Source of the DNA: Butyrivibrio sp. AE3004
Lineage (GTDB): Bacteria; Bacillota; Clostridia; Lachnospirales; Lachnospiraceae
Assembly (NCBI RefSeq): GCF_000703165.1
Contig: NZ_JNLQ01000002.1
Span: 1,364,001 to 1,428,000 of the forward strand
Direction: 5' to 3'
DNA: 64,000 bases
Shown here: positions 10,201 to 19,916 of the stretch, in pieces
Position numbering within the stretch: the first letter of the stretch is position 1
Layout of the letters: every line of letters begins with the position of its first letter
Program-made: the position numbers and the translations under genes
The notes under the pieces: model-generated
The model's input: the letters and a program-made list of their open reading frames with translations, nothing else
What the model was told of the DNA's origin: nothing
The model's database searches: none

Positions 10201-10219
10201 TAACTTAATGACATTGCCC
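10201..10219 (-). repeat. Right terminal inverted repeat of the IS
   Basis: Perfect inverted copy of 8559-8577. Confidence 0.92.
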
Positions 10220-10236
10220 AAAAGGGAAGCTCTTTT
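10220..10236 (-). terminator. Right half of the terminator split by the IS element
   Basis: AAAA (10220-10223) is the second copy of the target site, followed by the arm 10224-10236 complementary to 8542-8554. It lies 12 bp beyond the aroA stop, so aroA has lost its original hairpin as well. Confidence 0.8.
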
Positions 10237-10248
10237 AAATACTGTATA

Positions 10249-11580
10249 TTATACCGAAAGACTTCTTAAATCTTTGAAGAATTCAGGATATGAAATACCA
10301 ACGCATTTCTCGTCAAGTATTCTGGTGGAGCCTTCTGCAGCAAGGCCAGCAACAGCAAAACTCATGGCAATTCGGTGATCGCCTTCGGGATCAATATCAG
10401 CCCCGCGAAGTCCTTTACCTCCATGAATAATCATTCCATCATCAGTGGGCTCTATATCAACACCCATGGATTTGAGATTATTGCATACAGTATCGATTCT
10501 GTTTGATTCCTTAACTTTTAATTCTGCTGCATCCTTAATGATAGTGGTGCAGTTTGCGGTTGCGGCAACCACTGCAAAAATCGGAAGCTCATCTATCATA
10601 GTAGGAATAAGCTTGCCTGACACTTCAAATCTTCCGTTCTCATTTCCGTGAAGATCGGAATAACGAACATGCAAATCAGCTCTGGGCTCGATGGATTCAT
10701 CGACATTTTCCAGCTGAATATCGGCACCCATCTGTGTAAGTATGCTGAGAATACCGGATCTTGTTTTATTGATACCGACATTATGAATTACAATATCGGA
10801 TCCGGGAACAAGTAAGGCGGCTGCTATGAAATAAGCGGCAGAAGATATGTCACCGGGGACATTCACTTTTATTCCGCGAAGCGGTGAGCCCGGATGAAGA
10901 ATAGTTGCAGAGCTTCCTCTTACAGCTACTTCGTTATGAATGTCGGCTCCAAAAGCACGGAGCATAATCTCTGTATGATTTCTGCTAAGTGCAGGCTCAT
11001 AAACAACAGTGTCGCTTTCTGAGTACAGACCTGCGAGAACTATACATGATTTTACCTGTGCAGAAGCAACAGGGCTATGGTAAGTGATTCCGCGAAGTCT
11101 TTTTCCTCCTTTGATCAAAAGAGGTGCACAATCATTGCCTTTTACGGATGAGATGTCAGCATCCATCTGAGTCAGAGGCTTTATTATTCTATTCATCGGA
11201 CGTCTCTCAATGGAGCTGTCACCGGTAATCATGGAATCAAAAGGCTGTGCTGCCAGAATACCGGATAAAAGTCTGGTAGTAGTTCCGCTGTTTCCGGTAT
11301 AAATTGTTGAAGATGGAGCACTAAGTCCGTGGAGTCCTTTTCCATGAACCGTAATTGTAGGAACTCCGTTCATAGGCCTTTGGGAATGCTCAATTTGGAT
11401 GCCCAGTTGTTTAAAGCATTCTATTGTCGAAAGACAATCACCGCTTTTTAAGAAGCCGGTAATTTCTGTTGTGCCTTCAGAAATCGCACCAAACATTATA
11501 CTTCTGTGTGAGATGGATTTATCTCCCGGAACAAAGATACTGCCCTTTAAGGGCTTTAAACTTTTTTCAATACTAATCAT
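10249..11580 (-). CDS. aroA: 3-phosphoshikimate 1-carboxyvinyltransferase (EPSP synthase)
   Basis: 443 residues, slightly above the usual ~430. It joins phosphoenolpyruvate to shikimate 3-phosphate in aromatic amino acid synthesis. Signatures in order: GDKSISHRSIMFGAISEGTT (about 19-38), GNSGTTTRLLSG (about 92-103), PGDISSAAYFIAAALL (about 244-259), LKVKESNRIDTV (about 357-368) and GDHRIAMSFAVAGL near 403. ATG is at 11580 with AGAGGGA upstream on the minus strand. It follows tyrA by 52 bp and is probably cotranscribed with it. Confidence 0.97.
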   Translation of the reverse strand: MISIEKSLKPLKGSIFVPGDKSISHRSIMFGAISEGTTEITGFLKSGDCLSTIECFKQLGIQIEHSQRPMNGVPTITVHGKGLHGLSAPSSTIYTGNSGTTTRLLSGILAAQPFDSMITGDSSIERRPMNRIIKPLTQMDADISSVKGNDCAPLLIKGGKRLRGITYHSPVASAQVKSCIVLAGLYSESDTVVYEPALSRNHTEIMLRAFGADIHNEVAVRGSSATILHPGSPLRGIKVNVPGDISSAAYFIAAALLVPGSDIVIHNVGINKTRSGILSILTQMGADIQLENVDESIEPRADLHVRYSDLHGNENGRFEVSGKLIPTMIDELPIFAVVAATANCTTIIKDAAELKVKESNRIDTVCNNLKSMGVDIEPTDDGMIIHGGKGLRGADIDPEGDHRIAMSFAVAGLAAEGSTRILDEKCVGISYPEFFKDLRSLSV

Positions 11581-11632
11581 GGTTAATTCCCTCTATAAAT
11601 ATTCAAGTCAAATTTTTATGTATCTAAGGGTA

Positions 11633-12733
11633 TCAGTCAACCGACGGATATCCATGAGTCTCAAGTAATTTTACAGCTTTTTCCATGGCTTTGTCATCAT
11701 GAAATTCTATACTTAATGTACCGTGCTCAAACTCACGGTTATGAACAATACCGATGTTTTTGATATTGATTCCGTTTACAGACAGAAGAGTAGCTACGGA
11801 AGCTATATTGCCGGGTTCATCCGCTATATCTACGCGAATGACATATGTTTTTTGTATGGGGCCTCTGCGAAGATCATTAAATGAATCTCTGTATTCTCTT
11901 GCAGAAGAGAAGAAATTCATAAGCCCATCGCCGTCAACATCATCAACAACTTTTTTCATTTCATTTAAATAAGTGATGTACTTATCAAGCAGTACAGAAA
12001 TGTTTTTATGGTTGGTGAGACAGATCTGCTGAAGCATAACAGGTGAAGAAGAAGAAATTCTTGTTATGTCTTTAAAACCACCTGCAGCGATCATTTTCAT
12101 AAGGCCATCCGAAGAGTCACTGTCATGTACCAGATTAACGAGACATCCACTTATAACGTGTGGAACATGGCTTACTGCAGCTGTAATAAAGTCATGCTGC
12201 TCATAGGAAATAATAAGAGGTGTTGCTCCCATAATTTCAACCAGTTCTTTATAGTTAGAAAGCCTTTCATCTGAAGTTTTATCGGTTTTTGTCAGAATGT
12301 AAAAAGCATTTTCAAGGATGGATGCCTTGGAATTGATATATCCGATTCTTTCAGTACCTGCCATGGGATGACCGCCGATAAACTGTTCCTCTAAACCAAG
12401 CTCCTTAACATGCTCGTGAATACTTGTCTTAACAGAGCCAATATCAGTGAGAGTTGTTTTTGGACTGAGAAAAGGTTTTATGAGTTTTAAATTATCGTTA
12501 TTTCGTTCAATAGGTGCGCATAAAAATATGTAATCACATTCCGAAAATCTCTCATCGATTGTTTCACATGCAATATCTACAATTCCGTCTTCTTTTGCCT
12601 TGAGTGATGTCTCAGGGTGAGGAGTGTATGAAATTATACGGATATTGGGATTTTTAGCCTTAAGTGCTCTTGCCATAGAACCGCCAATAAGACCAAGGCC
12701 TATAAAACCGCAAGTAAGATTATCTGTATTCAT
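11633..12733 (-). CDS. tyrA: Prephenate dehydrogenase with C-terminal ACT domain
   Basis: 366 residues. It oxidatively decarboxylates prephenate to 4-hydroxyphenylpyruvate for tyrosine synthesis. The N-terminal Rossmann motif GFIGLGLIGGSMARAL is at residues 9-24; GGHPMAGTERIGY carries the active-site His, and the helical dimerisation domain follows. Residues about 292-366 form an ACT domain (VIRVDIADEPGNIASVATLL), which usually gives feedback control by tyrosine. The gene starts a minus-strand tyrA-aroA unit with AAGGAGA upstream and diverges from the EF-G paralogue. Confidence 0.95.
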   Translation of the reverse strand: MNTDNLTCGFIGLGLIGGSMARALKAKNPNIRIISYTPHPETSLKAKEDGIVDIACETIDERFSECDYIFLCAPIERNNDNLKLIKPFLSPKTTLTDIGSVKTSIHEHVKELGLEEQFIGGHPMAGTERIGYINSKASILENAFYILTKTDKTSDERLSNYKELVEIMGATPLIISYEQHDFITAAVSHVPHVISGCLVNLVHDSDSSDGLMKMIAAGGFKDITRISSSSPVMLQQICLTNHKNISVLLDKYITYLNEMKKVVDDVDGDGLMNFFSSAREYRDSFNDLRRGPIQKTYVIRVDIADEPGNIASVATLLSVNGINIKNIGIVHNREFEHGTLSIEFHDDKAMEKAVKLLETHGYPSVD

Positions 12734-12892
12734 TGTTTTGGAATAGTCTCCTTAATTATATATAGAATTCATTTATGTACGTAAAAATGTTAGCTAAAAC
12801 TAAGGTAAAATCGAAATTACTATAACACGTTAAAGTGCGAAAATCAATGAATTTAGCTGCAAAGCACTACTTTTATATTAGTTTTTTATCCT

Positions 12893-12945
12893 ATTGTGCA
12901 AATTCGACCGAATTACTTGTATTGTATGCACAATTTTAGTAAAAT
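12893..12945 (+). promoter_or_regulatory. Probable promoter of the EF-G paralogue with a flanking dyad
   Basis: TTGTAT (12917-12922) and TAAAAT (12940-12945) are 17 bp apart. An inverted repeat, ATTGTGCA (12893-12900) and TGCACAAT (12927-12934), brackets the -35, and a smaller one (AATTC-GACC-GAATT, 12901-12914) is nested inside. This could be an operator. The rest of the 290-bp divergent gap is AT-rich with no other feature that I can support. Confidence 0.4.
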
Positions 12946-13024
12946 ATATCTATAGGGTTAGGGGAAATCTAAATATATCTCGTAAATATTTCCCAACATA
13001 ATTTAAGACTTGGAGGAACAAAAG

Positions 13025-15115
13025 ATGAAAGTTTACACAAGTGACAAAATACGTAACGTCGTACTCTTAGGTCATGGGGGAGCAGGAAAGACTTCACTTG
13101 CTGAGGCAATGGCTTATCTTGCAGGAATTACTTCCCGAATGGGTAAGGTATCTGATGGAAATACCATCAGTGACTTTGATAAAGAGGAACAGAAGCGTCA
13201 GTTTTCGATCAGCACAACATGTATCGCACTTGAATGGGATGATCATAAGATTAACCTTCTTGATGCTCCCGGCTTTTTCGATTTTGTTGGTGAAGTACAG
13301 GAGGCTATGAGCGTTGCTGATGCTGCCATTATCGTGGTTTCCGGTAAGGCAGGTGTTGAAGTGGGTACAGAGAGAGCGTGGGAACTTTGCGAAAAGTATG
13401 GAATTCCTCGCATGTTCTTTGTTTCTGATATGGATATAGATGATGCTTCCTACAGACAGGTAGTGCAGGATCTTATAGATAAATATGGAAAGAAGATTGC
13501 ACCTTTTAATCTTCCTACACGTGAAAATGAAAAATTTGTCGGATATGTAAACGTTATTCAGGAAAAGGGCTTCCGTTGGCAGGGTAAGGATGCTATTGAG
13601 TGTGAAGTTCCTGAATATAATGTTGAGTATTTAAAGCAGTATCGTGATACTCTCATGGAAGCTGTAGCTGAAACCAGTGAAGAGTTCATGGACAGATATT
13701 TCAGCGGTGACACTTTCTCAGAGCAGGAAATCAGATCTGCATTAAGAAATAACGTATGTGACGGATCGATCGTTCCTATCGAGATGGGTTCAAGTATTCT
13801 TGCACAGGGCGTTTACACCCTTCTTGATGATATTGTTAAATACATGCCTGCACCGGAAAATCGTAAGATGGCAGGTATCAACATGAAGACTAATGAGATT
13901 TTCGAAGCTAACTTTGATTTCTCAAAGCCTAAGACAGCATTTGTATTTAAGACAATGATGGATCCTTTCATTGGAAAATATTCAATGATCAAGGTTCGCT
14001 CAGGTGTACTTAAGACAGATGATCTAATGTATGATTCCAATAAGGATACCGAGGTTAAGATTGGTAAGCTTTATGTTATGCAGGGTAATAAGACATTAGA
14101 GGTTCCGGAGCTTCATGCAGGTGACTTTGGTGCGCTTCAGAAGATTGATGTTTCAACAGGTGACACACTTTCAACAAAGGCTAATCCTGTACAGTATGCA
14201 AAGATGGATATTTCAGAGCCTTATACTTATATGAGATATAAGCCGCAGAATAAGGCTGATATTGATAAGATTGCACAGTCTCTTGCAAAGCTTGCAGCTG
14301 AAGATGCTACATTAAAAGTTGTTAACGATGCTGAGAACCATCAGTCACTTATATACGGTATGGGCGATATGCACCTTGAAATAACCGTAAGCAAGCTCCT
14401 TAATGAATATAAGGTAGGTATTGATCTTGATAAACCGAAGGTTGCTTTCAGAGAGACAATCCGTAAGAATTCCGATGTGGAATATAAATATAAAAAGCAG
14501 ACAGGTGGTCATGGACAATACGGACATGTTAAGATGCGCTTCGAGCCTTCGGGAGACGATAGCAAACCATATATTTTCGAGCAGGAAGTAGTTGGCGGCG
14601 CAGTTCCGAAGAACTATTTCCCGGCTGTAGAAAAGGGTATTGCTGAAGCTTCTTTGAGAGGACCGCTGGCTGCATATCCCGTTGTTGGTGTAAAGGCAGT
14701 GCTTTATGACGGATCTTATCACCCGGTTGATTCCTCTGAAATGGCATTCAAGGTTGCTGCAAGCAACGCATTTAAAAAGGGATTCATGGATGCAACTCCT
14801 GTGCTCCTTGAGCCTATAGCTACACTTAAGGTTACTGTGCCGGATTCATTTACCGGTGATGTAATGGGTGATCTTAATAAGAGAAGAGGCCGTGTACTCG
14901 GCATGAATCCTACAGGTGATGGTAAGCAAATCATCGAAGCTGATATTCCTATGATGGAACTTTATGGCTATTGCACAACACTCAGATCCATGACCGGTGG
15001 TGCCGGCGATTACGAGTACAGCTTTACCCGTTATGAACAGGCTCCTTCAGACATACAGCAGAAGGAAGTTGCAGCACGTGCTGAAAAGGTTAAGGAAAAC
15101 GGAATAGAAGATTAA
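13025..15115 (+). CDS. EF-G-like translation GTPase (non-canonical paralogue)
   Basis: 696 residues from ATG 13025, with GGAGGA at 13012-13017; TTG 13010 overlaps that site. The five EF-G domains are recognisable: G domain with P-loop GHGGAGKTS (about 17-25) and DAPGFFDF, domain II, domain III, domain IV (KKQTGGHGQYGHVKMRFEP) and domain V (MNPTGDGKQIIEADIPMMEL). The G4 motif that should read NKxD is SDMD (residues 134-137), and the switch I region is short. These features put it in the EF-G-like group rather than the main fusA. It is monocistronic, between a promoter and a terminator. Role beyond a ribosome-associated GTPase is unknown. Confidence 0.88.
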   Translation: MKVYTSDKIRNVVLLGHGGAGKTSLAEAMAYLAGITSRMGKVSDGNTISDFDKEEQKRQFSISTTCIALEWDDHKINLLDAPGFFDFVGEVQEAMSVADAAIIVVSGKAGVEVGTERAWELCEKYGIPRMFFVSDMDIDDASYRQVVQDLIDKYGKKIAPFNLPTRENEKFVGYVNVIQEKGFRWQGKDAIECEVPEYNVEYLKQYRDTLMEAVAETSEEFMDRYFSGDTFSEQEIRSALRNNVCDGSIVPIEMGSSILAQGVYTLLDDIVKYMPAPENRKMAGINMKTNEIFEANFDFSKPKTAFVFKTMMDPFIGKYSMIKVRSGVLKTDDLMYDSNKDTEVKIGKLYVMQGNKTLEVPELHAGDFGALQKIDVSTGDTLSTKANPVQYAKMDISEPYTYMRYKPQNKADIDKIAQSLAKLAAEDATLKVVNDAENHQSLIYGMGDMHLEITVSKLLNEYKVGIDLDKPKVAFRETIRKNSDVEYKYKKQTGGHGQYGHVKMRFEPSGDDSKPYIFEQEVVGGAVPKNYFPAVEKGIAEASLRGPLAAYPVVGVKAVLYDGSYHPVDSSEMAFKVAASNAFKKGFMDATPVLLEPIATLKVTVPDSFTGDVMGDLNKRRGRVLGMNPTGDGKQIIEADIPMMELYGYCTTLRSMTGGAGDYEYSFTRYEQAPSDIQQKEVAARAEKVKENGIED

Positions 15116-15130
15116 ATAAAACATTTGAAG

Positions 15131-15165
15131 GACTGGCATTTCAATTGAGATGTCAGTCTTTTTTT
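15131..15165 (+). terminator. Rho-independent terminator of the EF-G paralogue
   Basis: GACTGGCAT (15131-15139) pairs with ATGTCAGTC (15150-15158) and is followed by a run of seven Ts. Confidence 0.85.
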
Positions 15166-15300
15166 GTATGCTGATTTATATAAGAAAATAGCGCTCTTCA
15201 TAATTATTTAAGAGTTTCTTTAATTAGTACTTATATCTGTATGCTACGATAAAAATGGTACTGTGATAATACTATGTTCAAATGATCCTGGAGGCATAAT

Positions 15301-17247
15301 ATGCCAGATTTCGGAATGTATGGTGGTCTTCATTATGATGTTATAGGTGAGATAGCAGGACTGTATTTTTCTGTCTTGCTTATAATCTTTATGCTTTTGA
15401 CAAAACCAAAAAAGTCAAAACCTTTTGTTTTTTTGGTAGTGGGAACACATGTCGCCATATTGGCAATAATAGTGCAACTTATAATTGTTAAACTCTCAAG
15501 CAGTGTCAATGAGTACTATAACAGAAATGTATTTACGGCATTTATTGCATTATACCTCATTCTTTATGCAATAATAATTGTTGTTATCTTTAACTATATA
15601 AATCTCTTAAGTGAAAAAAGACTTAGAAAACGATCAGTAATTATAATGCTGTATATTCTGGTTGCCTCTGTTTACTTTGCCGGAATGGTGTTCCAGATTG
15701 CAATGAAGAATCTGTTTTATGTAAGAACAGACGGCATTGATATTACTCATTTTACAAGATTCTATTCGCTTGCTGGAATAGGATGTTCCGCTCTGTGTTT
15801 TGTAGTCCTTTTTTTAAGGCGAAAAACTGTAGCCCGTATAGTTTTAAGAGCTACATTTCTTGTAACTCCAATTGAAATAGTTATCCTGATTTTTCAAATA
15901 TATTCAAGGCATGCAATTTTTAGTGGTATTACCTATGTCATGGTATTTGTTATCTGTTATCAGCTGTTTCATTCCAACCCTTATGATGAAGAAACAGGTT
16001 GTCAGAATGCGAGTGCCTTTGAGAGCAGATTTATTACCAATAACAGGAGAGGAAAAATTTTCTATATAGCATATATTGATTTTCCTCAGCTATCGGACAG
16101 CTCTCTTGCACCAAACTACGAAATACTTTCAATAGAAATGGCAAGAGTATGCAGAAAAATTGAAAGTATATCAAGGAAAATTCAGATGTACAGAGTAAAC
16201 TACGGCACTTTCCTTGCCATGCTTGAAATTAAGGAAAGATCAGATGCGGAAAATTACTCAGAACAGATGCGGGATATCCTTGATGGGTTTTATGAAAGAA
16301 GTGAAGATAACATACATTATTTTCTTGGCGTTTGCGGTGACAGCAGAAGATTTGTTGCTGCCGGAAATAAATGTACACAGCTGTTTTTGGGATATTTAAA
16401 AGACAAGTACCTTAATGATGGTGATAATGTATATTATTTTGCCAATGGTACGGATTTTAGAGATTTTGATGAGATATACAAAATTGAGCAGACGCTCACT
16501 GATATAAGGGCAAAGATGGATCCTGATGATGATAGAATACTTTGCTATGCTCAGCCTATTTACAGTGTTGAGAAGGAGGAGTTCAGATCCGCGGAAGCAC
16601 TTATGCGTCTTTCTATTGATGGGAAAATGATACCGCCGGATTCATTTATTAAAATAGCTGAGAGGAACAACTGCATCCATTCGCTTACTGTAATAATGAT
16701 GCATAAGGTTTGTAAGGCTGTTGAAGAGCTTGCCCGTGAATATGACTTTGATGCTGTTACCATAAATTGTTCCACAGCTGATTTTACCGATAAAACTTTT
16801 TACAAAGAAATAATGGATATTATACATAGCTATAAAATTGACCAAAAGCTTATAAGACTTGAGCTTACGGAATCCATGATGGCTGAAAATTATGATGCTG
16901 TAAAACATAATATGAATATGCTTAACCGTGAGGGCATACAGCTTTATATGGATGATTTCGGGACCGGTTACTCTAACCTTGAGAGAGTTGTGGATGTTCC
17001 GGTACAGACTATAAAATTCGACAAATCCCTGCTTTATAAATCGCTAAAGGATGACAGAGTGGATGATATTATTTCCTATATGATTGAATTCTTCAAGAAA
17101 AATGGCTTTGTCACTCTGATTGAAGGTGTTGAAGATGAGTCACAGAAAAAATTCAGTATTGAACGTGGATTTGATTATATTCAGGGATATCATTATGCAA
17201 AGCCTGCCCCGATAGAAAATCTGAAAAAATATTTTGTGAAAAAATAA
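15301..17247 (+). CDS. Membrane protein with degenerate GGDEF and intact EAL domain (c-di-GMP phosphodiesterase)
   Basis: 648 residues. About seven hydrophobic segments fill residues 15-225. A GGDEF-like domain follows (about 230-370) whose signature is NYGTF (300-304), so cyclase activity is unlikely. The EAL domain (about 385-645) keeps the catalytic set: E432 in AEALMRL, N in VTINCSTADF, E in LELTESMM, DD in MDDFGTGYSN, K in TIKFDKSLL, E in LIEGVED and Q in IQGYHYA. Hydrolysis of c-di-GMP is therefore predicted. ATG 15301 follows GGAGG. It is monocistronic and may act on the same signalling network as the PilZ protein at 6935-7279. Confidence 0.92.
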   Translation: MPDFGMYGGLHYDVIGEIAGLYFSVLLIIFMLLTKPKKSKPFVFLVVGTHVAILAIIVQLIIVKLSSSVNEYYNRNVFTAFIALYLILYAIIIVVIFNYINLLSEKRLRKRSVIIMLYILVASVYFAGMVFQIAMKNLFYVRTDGIDITHFTRFYSLAGIGCSALCFVVLFLRRKTVARIVLRATFLVTPIEIVILIFQIYSRHAIFSGITYVMVFVICYQLFHSNPYDEETGCQNASAFESRFITNNRRGKIFYIAYIDFPQLSDSSLAPNYEILSIEMARVCRKIESISRKIQMYRVNYGTFLAMLEIKERSDAENYSEQMRDILDGFYERSEDNIHYFLGVCGDSRRFVAAGNKCTQLFLGYLKDKYLNDGDNVYYFANGTDFRDFDEIYKIEQTLTDIRAKMDPDDDRILCYAQPIYSVEKEEFRSAEALMRLSIDGKMIPPDSFIKIAERNNCIHSLTVIMMHKVCKAVEELAREYDFDAVTINCSTADFTDKTFYKEIMDIIHSYKIDQKLIRLELTESMMAENYDAVKHNMNMLNREGIQLYMDDFGTGYSNLERVVDVPVQTIKFDKSLLYKSLKDDRVDDIISYMIEFFKKNGFVTLIEGVEDESQKKFSIERGFDYIQGYHYAKPAPIENLKKYFVKK

Positions 17248-17306
17248 AAATTTCGGGTTCATAACCATTCTTAAATAAAAAACTTTTCAATATGCTTCTA
17301 TAGTAA

Positions 17307-17415
17307 AGGTACCTCGCTTGAATGTGATACTTTAATATGTTAAAATTTTGTACTGTTCATAAGTGAAATAGAAAATCTATTCATTATGCTTTAATTTAGC
17401 AGAAACGAGGTACCT
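17307..17415 (+). promoter_or_regulatory. leuS promoter flanked by an inverted repeat
   Basis: TTGAAT (17318-17323) and TAAAAT (17341-17346) are 17 bp apart. AGGTACCTCG (17307-17316) lies directly upstream of the -35, and its exact complement CGAGGTACCT (17406-17415) contains the leuS ribosome binding site. The left arm is outside the predicted transcript, so if the repeat acts it does so as DNA, unless an upstream promoter is used. No T-box sequence is present. Confidence 0.5.
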
Positions 17416-17418
17416 CAA

Positions 17419-19836
17419 ATGTCAGAGTTATACAATCACAAAGAAGTTGAACAGAAGTGGCAGAAGGTTTGGGATGATGAAAATGCATTCGCTGCAAGTA
17501 ATGATTATACTAAGCCCAAATACTATGCTCTTGTTGAGTTCCCCTATCCTTCAGGACAGGGACTTCATGTAGGACATCCGCGTCCGTACACAGCACTTGA
17601 TATTGTTGCACGTAAGCGCAGAATGCAGGGCTATAATGTACTTTATCCCATGGGATGGGATGCATTCGGCCTTCCTACAGAAAACTATGCGATCAAGAAT
17701 CATATTCACCCTAAGATCGTAACAGCAAACAACGTTAAAAAGTTCAAAAGCCAACTTCATTCTTTGGGTTATTCCTTTGACTGGAACAGGGAAATAAATA
17801 CAACAGATCCTAATTACTACAAATGGACTCAGTGGATATTTTTAAAGCTTTTCAAGGCAGGACTTGCATACAAAAAGGAAATGCCTATTAACTGGTGTAC
17901 TTCATGTAAAGTAGGACTTGCAAACGAGGAAGTGGTTAATGGTGTTTGTGAGAGATGCGGTTCAGAAGTAGTTCGCAAGGTTAAGAGCGAATGGATGCTG
18001 AAGATTACAGAGTACGCAGATAAACTCATCGACGGACTTGACGGTGTTGATTATATTGAGAGAGTAAAGGTTTCTCAGAAAAACTGGATTGGAAGATCTA
18101 CAGGTGCCGAGGTTGATTTCTCAATCAAAGGAACAGAAGATGTACTCACAGTATATACAACACGTTGTGATACTCTTTTCGGTGCTACATATATGGTAGT
18201 ATCTCCTGAGCATCCCTATCTTGATAAGTATAAGGATCAGATAAACAATTTTGATGAGATTCTTAAATATCGTGAGGAAGCATCCAAAAAATCAGATTTT
18301 GAGCGTTCAGAGCTTGCAAAGGACAAGACCGGTGTTCAGATTGACGGTCTTTGTGCTGTAAATCCTGTAAATGGTAAAGAAATTCCAATCTGGGTTTCAG
18401 ACTATGTACTTATGAGTTATGGAACAGGTGCAATCATGGCCGTTCCCGCACATGATGACAGAGACTGGGAATTTGCCAAGAAATTTGGTCTTCCGATTAT
18501 TCAGGTTGTAGCAAAAGATGGAGAAGAGGTAGACGTTAATGAGGCAGCATTTACTGATGTTGCTACAGGTGTACTCATTAACTCAGACTTTATTAATGGA
18601 CTTTCTGTCAGTGAAGCTAAGGAAAAGATGATATCCTTCCTTGAGGAAAAGAAGATCGGACATGCGCAGGTGAACTATAAGCTTCGTGACTGGGTATTTT
18701 CACGTCAGAGATATTGGGGAGAACCTATTCCGATTGTTGAATGTGAAAAATGCGGATATGTTCCGATTGATGAATCAGAGCTTCCGCTTCTTCTTCCCGA
18801 GGTTGACAGCTATGAACCTACAGATAATGGCGAATCACCGCTTGCTGCAATGACTGACTGGGTAAATACAACATGCCCTTGCTGTGGCGGCCCTGCAAAG
18901 CGTGAGACAGATACAATGCCTCAGTGGGCAGGTTCTTCATGGTACTTCCTTAGATACACGGATCCTACAAATACAGAAGCTCTTGCCAGCAAGGAAGCAC
19001 TTAAATATTGGCTTCCCGTAGACTGGTACAATGGAGGAATGGAGCATACAACACTTCACCTTCTGTATTCAAGATTTTGGCATAAGTTCCTGTTTGATCA
19101 GGGTGTTGTGCCTACATCAGAGCCTTATCAGAAACGTACTAGCCATGGAATGATTCTCGGTGAGAACGGCGAGAAGATGAGTAAATCCCGCGGCAATGTA
19201 GTTAATCCTGATGATATAGTTGAGGATTACGGTGCGGATACTCTTCGTACATATGAGATGTTCATTGGTGCATTCGACCTGGCTGCATCATGGTCCGAGG
19301 ATGGCGTTAAGGGTTGCAGAAGATTCCTTGAGAGAGTTTGGAAGCTGCAGGATATTTTAGTTGATGGCGACGAGTATTCTGATGACCTTAAGGGTGAGAT
19401 GCACAGAACCATTAAGAAGGTATCAAATGATTTTGAAAACCTTAAATACAATACTGCAATCGCTGCAATGATGTCTCTTATTAACGACTTCTATAAAAAG
19501 AATTCAGTTAATAAGGCTGAGTATAAGACTCTTATCACAATGCTCAATCCTGTAGCGCCTCATATTACTGAAGAGATTTGGCAGAGAATAGGCGGCGAGG
19601 GAAGACTTTACCAGCAGACATGGCCTGAGTTTGATGAGGCACTTACTGTTGAGAATACTGTAGAAATAGCTGTACAGGTAAATGGTAAGGTACGTGCTAC
19701 AATTTCAATCGGTAAGGATGATCCTAAAGATGCAGTACTTGCAAAAGCAAAGGAAGCAATAGCCGGTAAGTTTAATGGCAATATTATCAAAGAGATTTAT
19801 GTTCCGGGTAAGATTGTAAATATTGTTATGAAATAA
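17419..19836 (+). CDS. leuS: Leucine-tRNA ligase
   Basis: 805 residues, full length. Class I synthetase that charges tRNA-Leu. The HIGH motif is HVGH in [14 protein letters not shown] (about residues 47-60) and the KMSKS loop is [12 protein letters not shown] (about 588-599). Between them are the zinc-knuckle-like CTSCKVG...CERCGSE and the CP1 editing domain (about 220-420). The C-terminal anticodon-binding and leucine-specific regions end in [16 protein letters not shown] lies 8 bases before ATG 17419. Unlike pheST it has no T-box in front. Confidence 0.98.
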   Translation: MSELYNHKEVEQKWQKVWDDENAFAASNDYTKPKYYALVEFPYPSGQGLHVGHPRPYTALDIVARKRRMQGYNVLYPMGWDAFGLPTENYAIKNHIHPKIVTANNVKKFKSQLHSLGYSFDWNREINTTDPNYYKWTQWIFLKLFKAGLAYKKEMPINWCTSCKVGLANEEVVNGVCERCGSEVVRKVKSEWMLKITEYADKLIDGLDGVDYIERVKVSQKNWIGRSTGAEVDFSIKGTEDVLTVYTTRCDTLFGATYMVVSPEHPYLDKYKDQINNFDEILKYREEASKKSDFERSELAKDKTGVQIDGLCAVNPVNGKEIPIWVSDYVLMSYGTGAIMAVPAHDDRDWEFAKKFGLPIIQVVAKDGEEVDVNEAAFTDVATGVLINSDFINGLSVSEAKEKMISFLEEKKIGHAQVNYKLRDWVFSRQRYWGEPIPIVECEKCGYVPIDESELPLLLPEVDSYEPTDNGESPLAAMTDWVNTTCPCCGGPAKRETDTMPQWAGSSWYFLRYTDPTNTEALASKEALKYWLPVDWYNGGMEHTTLHLLYSRFWHKFLFDQGVVPTSEPYQKRTSHGMILGENGEKMSKSRGNVVNPDDIVEDYGADTLRTYEMFIGAFDLAASWSEDGVKGCRRFLERVWKLQDILVDGDEYSDDLKGEMHRTIKKVSNDFENLKYNTAIAAMMSLINDFYKKNSVNKAEYKTLITMLNPVAPHITEEIWQRIGGEGRLYQQTWPEFDEALTVENTVEIAVQVNGKVRATISIGKDDPKDAVLAKAKEAIAGKFNGNIIKEIYVPGKIVNIVMK

Positions 19837-19877
19837 TATTTTATGAATTTTCTCAGAAATTCAATGTTATTTATATG

Positions 19878-19916
19878 AAGAGCTCCATGTCGGAAATCGG
19901 CATGGGGCTTTTATTA
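19878..19916 (+). terminator. Rho-independent terminator of leuS
   Basis: A 15-bp stem with wobbles (19878-19892 with 19898-19912) has its T-rich tail inside and after the 3' arm. It is 40 bp past the leuS stop. Confidence 0.75.

Larger units (their letters stand above)
8559..10219 (+). mobile_element. Complete IS4-family insertion sequence, 1661 bp
   Basis: The ends are 19-bp perfect terminal inverted repeats (GGGCAATGTCATTAAGTTA at 8559-8577 and its complement at 10201-10219). The flanks carry AAAA on both sides (8555-8558, 10220-10223), read as a 4-bp target duplication. Inside is one intact transposase gene, with terminator-like hairpins near each end. It lies between the convergent dehydrogenase gene and aroA and disrupts no coding sequence. 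The intact repeats, duplication and gene suggest a recent insertion. Confidence 0.93.

Noticed and set aside
17551..17760. Antisense open reading frames inside leuS, pheT, alaS and other long genes
   Set aside because: They lack ribosome binding sites, have poor amino acid composition and lie opposite well-conserved coding sequence.
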